A stretch of 64,000 nucleotides of DNA from Bolinopsis microptera (Eukaryota > Ctenophora > Tentaculata > Lobata > Bolinopsidae): assembly GCF_026151205.1 (NCBI RefSeq), contig NC_087082.1:18011401-18075400 (forward strand), written 5' to 3'. Within the stretch, counting starts at the first letter, position 1. Each line of letters opens with the position of its first letter. A program made the position numbers and the translations under genes. Of the stretch, positions 10,430-20,445 are shown piece after piece. The notes below the pieces were generated by a model, which was given only the letters and a program-made list of their open reading frames with translations, made no database searches and had not been told where the DNA came from.

Positions 10430-13136
10430 TCAACCGGCACCCGAACCACACGCTGTTTCTTAGACATAACTTCCCACTTACATCAGTGTCTTCTCGCATC
10501 AACTGGCATCGGCAAGTGGCGACACTGTGTAGACTCAACCCTGAGCTTGATCAGAATCTTCAGTCACAAACCTGACACCGTTTCGGGGCTTTCATTGCGA
10601 TACGGTTTTCTGTCAGGTGCCCCAGCGGTCTCTCTTGGACCACCATCTGATCTGACAATCACCCGAGGATACCTGCTAGAGCTCGCGATTTACGACGAGT
10701 TAGCTTATGGCACCTCTGGCTGTTAGGTGAAGTCATAAAGCTCAAACAGCTCTCATCTCCCACTCTCTTTTCCTAGACAGCAGATAAATCCATCTTGAAC
10801 AATGGGCTGCATCCTTCCCACAATCTCTGACCAACTTCTTGAGGGCTCTCCCAGTCAGACCAATCTTCCTTGATGCACACTCCAAACTTGCTGCGACCAC
10901 ACCTCTAGCACCAACCTCAACAGCAAAGCTGAAACATGACCACCCATTAGCTTGTATTTCCGCTTGTAGACTGTTATACCGATCAAGCTTCAGCTCATGG
11001 GATGCAGCTATTCTCTCTTCCGACGGTACTGTAAGCTCCCACCAGATTACTCTCTTGGAAGCTTTCGAGAAAAGAACCAAATCTGGTCTTAATCTGGTCG
11101 TTGCTATATCCGACGGGAATTTCAGCTGCTTATCCAGGTCAGCTAATACTATCCAATCAGTGGCCCCACTCAGAATCCCAAACTCACTGACTTTCGACCT
11201 CTTCACCTCCTTAAACCTCCCTCCTGCTGGAACAAACTCAATGGCTTTCCGAGTGACACAAGAGCTCTTCCTCTTGTTGACTCTCCGCTCACAATGGAAT
11301 TTCACTTGGTCTGCTATTTGTTTAAGCACCTTATCGTGGCGCCATCGGTATCTCCCTTGACTTAGTGCCACAGGACAACCAGCCAGAATATGCGGCACAG
11401 TTCCCAACTTGTCACCACACAGCTTGCACATCCCATCCTCATCCTCGCTCCACTTGGATGCTAAAGCTGGTGTAACAAGCGTGCCATACACAGCACTAAG
11501 CAGAAAACCGATTAATGAGTCCCCATACTTGAAGAGCGTGTGCCAGCTCATGTCAGTCCTTGTCACCAGCTCTCTCCAATTACCCCACCTGGACTGCATC
11601 TCCAACGTACCCAACTGCACCTCTCTTTCCTTCCTGATGTTCTCCTTAACCCTATCCAACACCTCCCTCTGCTGCTCCTTTTCTGACATCTTCTCCCAGG
11701 GCTTCTTCCAATCACCGAAACCAATTCCCGCTCTACTAAGAGGTTGCACCATACCTCGCACTGACTCACACACCAAGTCTCTTTCAGCTTCGTGAAGCTG
11801 AGCATCTGCCTTCCAAACTCTCCCAGACCGCACCTGGGGTTGCACCGCTCTGATCAAAGCATCCTGAGATGTTTGATATGACTGCAAGAGACGGCACTTT
11901 TCTACTTTCCAAGTGTCGGTTAGGCTGTCGATGGGGAGAGCAACACTGGATGAATGACTAAACAGGCAAGAGCTACTAAGCGTGTGTCCCACTCCTAGCC
12001 ATTTTCTGAGATGACTGTTAGTTGTTTGCTCCCAGCGAGAAACAGTGCTGATCGGGATATCATAAATGGCAAGTGGCCACTTCATCTTTGGAAGGACCAT
12101 ATACTGATACCCCCAACATTTCTGCAGGCCGGTGAGGGAGCTAAGATCGAGTCTACTGAGGTATGTAACAAGATCCTCGTGTGTTTTCTCGATTATAGCT
12201 TTGTCCTTTCCTTCTGCCCGAATCCACCTCCCTAGAAACTTGATTGGTTTCTCAGATACATTCGGGATCACCTCCCCGCTAAGCTGCAACCTCGCCTGAC
12301 TACCTTCTGAACTCTCTACAACCCACTCCACTGTCACTCCCTTCTGGTAGACTAGTGCCCTAGACTTAGACGACTTAAGCTTGAACCTTGACCACACAAC
12401 GAACTCCTGATAAACATCAAGCAGGGTTTGCATATCTACCATTTTAGCCGTGGTAAGGCAGCTATCATCCATAAACAGCTTAAGGGGTGGTATAGCTGTT
12501 CCATCCTTAATGTACTCGACACTCCTGGGTACCTTTATCTTCAAGTACTCGTCAGAAAGGTTCATGCATAGCACAAACAAGATCACCGAGATGACACAGC
12601 CCATAAATATTCCTATCTCGAACTGCTGCCACTCTGATGTCACTGTTTTAGAGGAGAATCTTCCGTACACTTCCGAGAAGTATTTGATTACGATGTTGAT
12701 AACTTTCTCGGGGATATGATAGAAGCGGAGTGCTTTCACAATAAGTAAATGTGGAACAGCCCCGTAAGCATTCGCCAAGTCTAACCAGACAACACTGAGA
12801 TCCTTTCTCTTAACTCTAGCATCTTTGAGCACCTCCCACATAGCTCCAAAGTGCTCTGTACATCCGTGTACACCAGGAACTCCACCCTTCTGCACAGAGA
12901 GATCCACATACCCGTTAGCGACAACAAAGTTGGTTAATCTTTTCGCCAACACAGCGAGGTATATCTTCCCCTGAATGTTTCCTAGCGATATAGGCCGTCC
13001 TGTGCTGGGTCCAAAATCTCCATCCGCCTTAGGAATGTAGATCCCTTCAAATTACCTACAGTTGTCTGGGTACTCCTCAGCCTTGTAGCCTCCTCTCAGC
13101 ACATGCCACAAGTTCTGAGATATTCCTGGACACCTC
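10430..13136 (-). mobile_element. R2-superclade non-LTR retrotransposon, 5'-truncated
   Basis: A minus-strand element in PI4K2 intron 3. It comprises the 3' half of the reverse transcriptase, a zinc-knuckle-like motif, a restriction-like endonuclease (RLE) and a 3' UTR of about 310 bp. It is bounded on both sides by the 403-bp direct repeats. The 5' end is truncated within the reverse transcriptase. LINEs with C-terminal RLE domains (R2, NeSL, HERO-type) usually insert at specific sequences; no target could be identified here. Confidence 0.85.
10742..12952 (-). CDS. Reverse transcriptase / restriction-like endonuclease (R2/NeSL/HERO type), fragment
   Basis: A 736-residue frame. Reverse transcriptase signatures appear in order: QKGGVPGVHGCTEH (motif 2a-like), VVWLDLANAYGAVPH (motif A), FEIGIFMGCVISVILFV (motif B), LKLFMDDSC (catalytic FMDD, about residue 165) and KFLGRWI (motif E). 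A CKLCGDKLGTVPHILAGC motif (C-x2-C-x8-H-x4-C) follows. The RLE core is LRPDLVLFSKASKRVIWWEL then TVPSEE, a PD-x(n)-E pattern. The frame is open further upstream (to about 13120: AEEYPDNCR, then GIYIPKADGDFGPSTGRPIS) except for one TAA just before FEGIYIP, so the Met at 12952 is not the true start. The long clean frame indicates a young insertion. Confidence 0.9.
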   Translation of the reverse strand: MLAKRLTNFVVANGYVDLSVQKGGVPGVHGCTEHFGAMWEVLKDARVKRKDLSVVWLDLANAYGAVPHLLIVKALRFYHIPEKVINIVIKYFSEVYGRFSSKTVTSEWQQFEIGIFMGCVISVILFVLCMNLSDEYLKIKVPRSVEYIKDGTAIPPLKLFMDDSCLTTAKMVDMQTLLDVYQEFVVWSRFKLKSSKSRALVYQKGVTVEWVVESSEGSQARLQLSGEVIPNVSEKPIKFLGRWIRAEGKDKAIIEKTHEDLVTYLSRLDLSSLTGLQKCWGYQYMVLPKMKWPLAIYDIPISTVSRWEQTTNSHLRKWLGVGHTLSSSCLFSHSSSVALPIDSLTDTWKVEKCRLLQSYQTSQDALIRAVQPQVRSGRVWKADAQLHEAERDLVCESVRGMVQPLSRAGIGFGDWKKPWEKMSEKEQQREVLDRVKENIRKEREVQLGTLEMQSRWGNWRELVTRTDMSWHTLFKYGDSLIGFLLSAVYGTLVTPALASKWSEDEDGMCKLCGDKLGTVPHILAGCPVALSQGRYRWRHDKVLKQIADQVKFHCERRVNKRKSSCVTRKAIEFVPAGGRFKEVKRSKVSEFGILSGATDWIVLADLDKQLKFPSDIATTRLRPDLVLFSKASKRVIWWELTVPSEERIAASHELKLDRYNSLQAEIQANGWSCFSFAVEVGARGVVAASLECASRKIGLTGRALKKLVRDCGKDAAHCSRWIYLLSRKREWEMRAV

Positions 13137-13539
13137 TACTGATATAGATACTGTCTCATTATTACCTAAGAGTATATGCAGTAGTGTATTATTGCAAATC
13201 GAGTGGAGCAAATCGAGTGGAGCATTTTATATGATTCACAAAAATACTCATCATAAATATTTATCCAAATTAACTTAGGAAACAAATATTTTCTACATCT
13301 ACATTCTAGAGTAAAGATACAGTTAAACTGCGAAGGCACAACACCAAACCAACCCTACTCTATCTCCCAAAAACAACCTTCTCCTGGTCAGCCATGTCCC
13401 TCATCCTGCACTTGACCCCCGCAGAGGTCACAAGCCCATCGGAGCACAAATGAGCGAGAAACGGGGAAGCCTTAGCTACCGGGCTAAGGACTGCATCACT
13501 AGCAGCGAAATACGGATATACCCTCCCTTTTACATGCGT
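13137..13539. repeat. 403-bp direct repeat, 5' flank of R2-like element
   Basis: Second copy of 10027-10429. The shared block starts at tactgatatag and ends at tacatgcgt; sequence diverges immediately outside. The minus strand of this copy carries an ORF at 13360-13545 that I do not recognise. Confidence 0.9.
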
Positions 13540-13615
13540 AATCATGATATCAATACGTGTACAAAGTGTACTGTTGAACGGGAATTATAACAAGCGTTAA
13601 TTACAACAAGTGTTA

Positions 13616-14192
<577 letters not shown>

Positions 14193-15044
14193 TTAGATTT
14201 AGAACTCACAGCCTATGTAGTAAATCTTGAGGACACAAAATAATGATTTTAAAAACATTGAAAATCAACATGACGTTTGTGAAATAATACAATAATACAT
14301 TATAAGGGTTTGTCCACATGTTATTTTTGAATTTTTGAATTTTAATTTGAGAATGAAGTATAAAGAAATTTTTAATTAGCATTGTATAGTTTAAAATATT
14401 TATAGCTTATTATAACCATTGATAAATTTAAGCCATAATCTTTCGCCTGCTCTCCAATATCCACCTTGAAGGTGCATTTTTAATCCTTGAACTGCACAAT
14501 ATAAAATCAAACATGTTTTAGTGTAGACTTTTTGTCACAACAAGACTGCAACCTAGATAGTAAAAACTTTAAACAGAACCCCTAATGCAATGTCTGCTAA
14601 CAATTTTTCTTATAGTCCTAATTTGAGCCTTGTCTCTAAAAACTTAACTGAACTAGCGTTTTGGTGTGTGCAAAAGCTCCCAGGCACGCGCATTCCTTGC
14701 CCCGTTAGTAACCTGTCCTTCCAAAACCAAACAAGCAGTCAAGGACAAAAAGTCATACACCAAATGGGCATTATATTTTATGAATTGTTTTACATCTTTT
14801 ATTCTGTAAAATGTGCTAAAATTAAATTTCTTGTTTCATTGAAATTTCTTGTTTCATTGTTCCATAATACATTTTTGGACAATGTTTAACCCGCTCCTAA
14901 TTCCGTTATCAGTTTTACACATAGCTATTGTGTTAAAATGACAGTAGAGTAATCATTTAGAAACCTCCTCCCTCCACTGCACCTCAGTGATTTAGTATTA
15001 ATATGTGAACATGCCCTAATTTTCAAGATGTATAGGACACAAAC

Positions 15045-15287
15045 CTCGACAATGAGTTCATTAAATTCAGGATCATCTGTCTGTAAGGGAATGTTTGCTT
15101 CTCCATCGTCAGTTAACAGCCGCTGCTGCTCATGGCCGCTGGAAGTAGGCGTAGTGGCAATGTCCAAATTACAACCTCCAACTGAAACTGGCGATTCAAC
15201 GTCGTCAGCGTCCTCGATTTCCTTGGGGAGAGGCTGGTATTGGATGTCTTTGTAGCCTGTTCTCAGTACAATTCTGGCTACAGACAT
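15045..15287 (-). CDS. PI4K2: Phosphatidylinositol 4-kinase type 2, exon 1
   Basis: First coding exon, 81 codons from ATG at 15287 to GAG|GTTTG. It encodes the variable, acidic, probably disordered N-terminus (MSVARIVLRTGYKDIQYQPL) and ends DDPEFNELIVE. This joins exon 2 SERAIDEG as in vertebrate DPEFSEIV-AIE-G. The enzyme makes PI4P from phosphatidylinositol on trans-Golgi and endosomal membranes. Only about 265 residues of the protein (exons 1-4) are present here. Confidence 0.9.
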
Positions 15288-15473
15288 ATGAGACTTTTCA
15301 GTCTCAACCTAAATTATATTCAGCTGTGATTATATTTTTTACAGTTTGATGGCGAATTTTGAACGTACGATGGTTGTTTACAACAACCAACAACTTAGAA
15401 AATTTACCCAGTAAATATTCCAATGAAATAACCTTACAACCTCAATGCAAAGTGCTTGTCCAATGTCCATGTT

Positions 15474-15622
15474 TAGTGGCATAACAAAGGGCCCTGCTGA
15501 CCCTGCTGTCAGCAGAGGTGGCACCATCTTAGGGGGTGCCAAGTTGCCATTTGAATGAGGGATAATTTTGAAAAACTGAGGTAGTACTAGCAAAACTGCG
15601 CATGCCCTTTGTTACGCCACTG
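15474..15622. mobile_element. hAT-like MITE, ~149 bp
   Basis: Inverted ends tagtggcataacaaagggc and gccctttgttacgccactg match at 17 of 19 positions. CAGTGGCGTAAC-type ends are typical of hAT MITEs. The interior is non-coding. It lies upstream of the PI4K2 start codon. Confidence 0.7.
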
Positions 15623-16664
15623 TCCCCCCTCCCACCCCCCTGCCCGGCTCTCATCATTCAATAATCACTCAATTCATGGTCGCATAATCCTAATGATGTC
15701 CTTAGCTAACATCAGGAATCAATGGCACATCTTCTCCTTGGTTGACTCAGCCGAATGATAGGAAACTTAATTTTGGGTTAAATGAGGAGGGGTACCTGTT
15801 AAAAGTTCAAGAAACTTCCTAGGATACCCCTTCAGTGCATACTGTAAACATAATACTATTAACTATTGTTAATACTATTGAATATCATCAAATATTCTGT
15901 ATTCTTCTTTGAATGGATTTTTTCAAAAATGAAAATTTACTGTCCATTGAGCTAAAGATTTATAGCACCACTGACTTCTAAAATGTTTCGAAATATTTAC
16001 CAAGTTAAGCTTCACTGTACAAAAGATAGAGAGTCCCTTTACCCTGTTTTTTAAATCAATATTTAGCTAAATTCTTTGTGCTTGACCACTTGCAATACAA
16101 CTTTGGACTTGGATTCACAAAATATTGATGTCACTTTCAATTTTATCAAATACATTTTTAATTTTAAAAGATTTTATAAGTAATTGTTTTTTGCACGCAT
16201 TAAGTTGCATTACACACTGCGTACAACAAATTAAATCTATAAATAAAATAAAATTTATAAATAAATAAACTATAATTAACAAAGAAAGAATATGCATTAA
16301 CTAGCTTGCCAGTTGTTAGTTTATGGCTCGCTTCTCTCATCACGATCGATATGCATGTGCACATGCAAAAAGTGGGAAGAGCGCTCCACGGCGCATGAAA
16401 GGGAGTGACGTGCCAGGTAAAATATAAACCCTGCTTGTTTGAATAATTAAAAAATTTTAGGAGCTGGAAAATTAAGTTTGGCTCGCTATTTATACCCTGC
16501 TCAGCATTAATTTAGTTTATTTAATTTTAATTTAAGGTGAGCAGCATGAAATTGAGAAGCAAACTTTTTATACTACTTTCATGTTTAACTGCACTGCACT
16601 AATTTAACTGTCAACTGTCATGAAGCTGAAGATGCATTAGCTAATATAGGTGAAACCAAGCTTA

Positions 16665-16746
16665 CTGGGCCGCGCTCAGCCTGTCATTCCACAGCTAATC
16701 TCTATTCTTTATGTTTATGAACATGATAGCCTGAGGTCCCCAGGTA
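16665..16746 (+). repeat. Structured short retroposon-like repeat family A, copy 1
   Basis: Starts CTGGGCCGCGCTCAGCCTG and ends GCCTGAGGTCCCCAGGTA. Pairings CTGGG/CCCAG, CTCAG/CTGAG and ATGTT-tatg-AACAT nest into one stem. The flanks accaagctt and accgagctt look like a slightly decayed target duplication. Other copies are at 18341-18399 (-) and 33601-33674 (+). Confidence 0.75.
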
Positions 16747-16879
16747 TGACCGAGCTTGCTTGATCTGTCCAGAGCCCTTGCACTTGTAGTGGGACGCGCG
16801 GCGCCCGCCTCCCGGCGGTAAACAAGCGCGCCCGCAGTGGTGCGAACGCACATGGTTAAATGAACGATCGAGCTAATAT

Positions 16880-17739
16880 AGTAGAGGCTCTTACGGGCAT
16901 TGTCTGCTCGATACGTTAGGGACCCCAGATACACCTTACTAGACGTATTTTTGACCGTAGAATCGATTGAAAGTGGTTTCAAGATGATTGGACTGATTGT
17001 TCTGGGGTAAAATCGCAAAAAAACCGATTTTTGGGCCAAAAATAGGCCAAAAAACCATGTTTTTTGATATTTTGAGCAAGTTAATTTTGTTGGCATGTCG
17101 GCAAAACTTGCATAAAGATAGCTAAAAGACAGCCGCACAAGATTGTATAAAAATAAAACAAATCCCTCTATTTGTTCTGAGGTAAAAATCCAAAAAAGTG
17201 GTAAAAATTTTGACTTTTTTGCTTTAAGTTTGAATAATTTTTTGCAGTTGTATTAAATCAACCCAAAAATAGTCACATCGTGTTTGCCTAAATTTTTCCT
17301 TTCCGAGAAGTACCCACTTCATATACTTAATCGAAGTTTGAATATTGTCACTCCGCAAGCGTTTTTGCCAAATTTTCGACGCGCACTACGCGCAAAAGCA
17401 TTTAGTTGTTATCAATTGGCACCCGCGCGTTCATCATAAATTTCAAACAGCTATAACTCAGCGAGATTATGTCCGTTCTAGCTCATATTTTCACACTAAA
17501 TAGAAAATAATGTGATCTTATTGCTGACAAAATATGGATATAATTACTTTATTTGCCTTAGAGTAATAGACTGTCAAAGTTTAAAACGCGCATTGGTATA
17601 GCACGTGACTAATAAGGCCAAATTTATACTTCTTAACATATTATCGATCCTTAGACATCATACTATTGTGTCCAATTAGCGGTTAGGTCTCTAAACTCGT
17701 AGCAGAAAACACGTCTTTTTGCCCGTAAGAGCCTCTACT
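16880..17739. mobile_element. Non-autonomous DNA transposon, 20-bp perfect terminal inverted repeats
   Basis: AGTAGAGGCTCTTACGGGC at 16880 is repeated in perfect inverse at 17720-17739, and the flanks read aatat on both sides (a possible 5-bp target duplication). The interior is 820 bp without transposase; minus-strand open frame 16695-17138 crosses its end and is not a gene. Confidence 0.75.
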
Positions 17740-18340
17740 AATATGTAATATAATATAATAAGTGAAACTGAGTTAATAGTCATTACCAGTGCGCGGTTTC
17801 ACTTGTAGACTACAGGTAAAGCCGCGCACGTACGTACTGTTAACTACTATTAGCTCGGTTTTACCTGTTAGCTCGGTCTCAACTTTCATTTAGTTCATAT
17901 GTAGTTACATGATTTTAACACAATAAGCTATTAAAGCTGTTCAAAAATAAATGAGTGCGCGCGCGAAACTAGAGGTTATTATATATTTACTATATATATA
18001 TAGTAAAACTGTACTAATAGTAAAACTGTACACTTTGTATTATTATATTAATGATTAAGTTACGTTTGTCATTTGTGTTTTGGGCGTGCGGGCTCGCATG
18101 TTGTTAGCCAGTAGCGCGGTCCGATTCTATCAACTGCAGTTTGGCTTCGCAATTCGCATCGCATGGTTCACCATACACGATGCCCCCTCCGCGCGTAGTA
18201 ACACTTTACTTTGCATGTAGCTAGTGCAGCCGCTACAGCGAGGAGCCGAGGCATGTGCATGCTGGTGTTTTAGCAAAATTGTAAACATTTCGCCCCGGCC
18301 CGGTTTATTTTTCAGGATTGTAAGCAAATGTTGCAAAAAT

Positions 18341-18399
18341 TTACCTGGGGACCTCAGGCTATCATGTTTAGGCGGAATGACAGGCTGATCGCGGCCCAA
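18341..18399 (-). repeat. Structured repeat family A, copy 2 (shortened)
   Basis: Reverse complement of family A. The outer stem blocks are kept, but the central ATGTT-AACAT hairpin arm is deleted. It abuts a family B copy, suggesting nested insertion. Confidence 0.7.
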
Positions 18400-18400
18400 T

Positions 18401-18499
18401 ATTAACGGGTAATACTCGTGAAATATCTGTTCCATATATTAGGACCGTCGCGCGGACGAGTCCAACTCGGCGCGCGTCTTGGTAGGTTGTAAACCTACA
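18401..18499 (-). repeat. Structured repeat family B, copy 2
   Basis: On the minus strand: the GTAGGTT-tac-AACCTAC hairpin, then AAGAC...GTCCT around CGAGT-tgg-ACTCG. In this copy GCGCG and CGCGC also pair inside the stem. It ends at the family A copy. Confidence 0.7.
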
Positions 18500-19780
18500 A
18501 TTGGCCCAGTAACGCAAAAATCTCATCAGACTGCATCAGCATGTAATTTGAATGTTAAAGGACTTCGCCGCTTCGACGCGCCGCGCAAACTAGCATTCTT
18601 GCTTAGCTTCGCATCGTCGATCGTTGCTTTGCCTTGCCCTTGCAGAGCAACGATTTCGATGGGTTGACATTGTCAATCACAAATCAACATGTAATTTATA
18701 AGATGTTTTTGCAAAATTGTAACATTTGCGTAGGCAGTGCGCCATTGACAATAAGACGCGCGCTCTGACCATTGAATGGTTTTTAAGCTCTTATTTCGGC
18801 CAGCACATTATTTTGGAAACAATCGAAAAGTTATAATACTTCCCATATAACAATTTTGTTGAAATTTGGTCAGCTTACGTAAACACTTAAGTTCTACTGA
18901 ACCTAATTTAGTTTGAGCAATTTTGATGCTCAGAATTTGAGTTATCAACGAATTTATACCTATTTTGTCATTTCCCTGCAGTTTCTTTTCGTTTAAATCG
19001 TAAATTCGCGCGCAAAAATTTCACCGGCGCGCCTTCCATTAATGATGCATTAGACGCATACATTATAAGCATCGAGTGTGTTTAACGGACGGTCACTTGC
19101 GCCGCGCGAAATATGAATAGCATAGCGATCAATTATGTGTCAACACTCACAATTTAATAATATATTGTGTTGTAAGATTTTTTTGTATAATGAGCCAATT
19201 TATGTTTTAAATTGACACCCCGGCGAAAGCCGCGGGCTTCATATTGCTGCGCGTGTTAAAACAAATTTTCGACATAAATTTGTCAGGAGATCGACTGTAA
19301 TTCCGTTTACGAACCTTTTAAAGATATTTGACAGTGCCGATTCTATCCCTTAAAGGATTTTCAATAGTGCCGTGGAAAAATAAAACATCAAATTCATTCA
19401 TCTGAACATTAGTAAAGGTTATAATGATATCAAATCAAGATTTCAAACGCGTACAATCATTAACCCTAATCAAGTATTGTCAACTGTGATTAAAGATCAG
19501 AGCAAAGTATGCTATCCTATATGTAAGCTACAATGAGAAAGAAACAGCATTATACAACAGTATTACAATAATAAATATAGGTATAATACCAAAATGTAAC
19601 TATTACTGCTAATAAATACAGTTTAAAGATAAACTTATCAAATTTAAAATTGACACGAAACTAATACGCGGTTTATATTAGAATGCAACACAAACACTAA
19701 ACACATCAAATAGAAACAAAAAAAGATATCTCGCACTGTCAGTCATTACATATTACAATTATATAAATAACACCGAAGAA
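18500..19780. other. Non-coding, with a degenerate CAGTAACGC-type repeat
   Basis: The segment 18505-18680 (ccagtaacgc ... ttgacattgtcaatc) resembles parts of the foldback repeats at 63.2-63.9 kb. The remainder is AT-rich with no gene seen. Confidence 0.4.
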
Positions 19781-19781
19781 C

Positions 19782-20015
19782 TCATATATCAACAGCTCGA
19801 GTAGCGCACACTACTAGTACTAATCTCGAGTGTCTGACCGTGGCAGGGGAAGCGTCCAGGGTTCGATGCCGCGACCGTGATCTTTTAAACATTTTGTGAA
19901 AGTCGTCTTTGTTTAAGAAGGTCCACTTCCAGTAGCCCATTTTCTCCCCACATAACATTTCTTCATCCTCAGCAAGACCTGTTTTATTTTCCATTACAGT
20001 AATTCCATGTTCCAA
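19782..20015 (-). CDS. Unrecognised short ORF, possibly an exon remnant
   Basis: A 77-residue frame with a coding-like start (MENKTGLAEDEEMLCGEK, then MGYWKWTFLNKDDFHKMFK). Its last third runs through a segment with a Pol III B-box-like sequence (ggttcgatgcc at about 19859-19869 on the plus strand), so it is probably interrupted by a tRNA-derived SINE. A separate frame just upstream (cag|GATCCGACT near 20056) reads DPTADIKIEELDFIGTWNYC and then stops. No family recognised; may be chance. Confidence 0.25.
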   Translation of the reverse strand: MEHGITVMENKTGLAEDEEMLCGEKMGYWKWTFLNKDDFHKMFKRSRSRHRTLDASPATVRHSRLVLVVCATRAVDI

Positions 20016-20445
20016 TGAAATCTAACTCTTCAATTTTAATATCAGCAGTCGGATCCTGAAATATGGAAGTGAAACTCAGTAAATTTTTACAGTCAAGTAA
20101 TACTATAACTTCTATTCGTAAAATTTTACAAGATTTGTTTCCAGTTTCGGACAAATTCACAATATTACTACATAACAACTTAGTAATGTAAGCAGTAAGG
20201 GCCCTCTCCTAATTTTAATCTGTAGAAGTGCACGTGCAAATAACGCGCGACTTCAATGCAAAAATACGCGTGTGATCTCGGCGCGCGCTAAAACTCTGCG
20301 CTGAAAATATTGGTTTGGTACCACAACGAGAGTTTTAAAATTCCCGCCAATTCCAAACTCCAGAAAAAGAATCCGAAATTTTGGGACAGCCAAAAACATA
20401 TTTTGATTAATGCTTTTCGACTTTATTTGTCCGTAAACTGACAAC

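Noticed and set aside
10839-12719. Plus-strand ORFs of 74-173 codons
   Set aside because: They lie antisense to the well-supported RT/RLE frame and have no recognisable domains.
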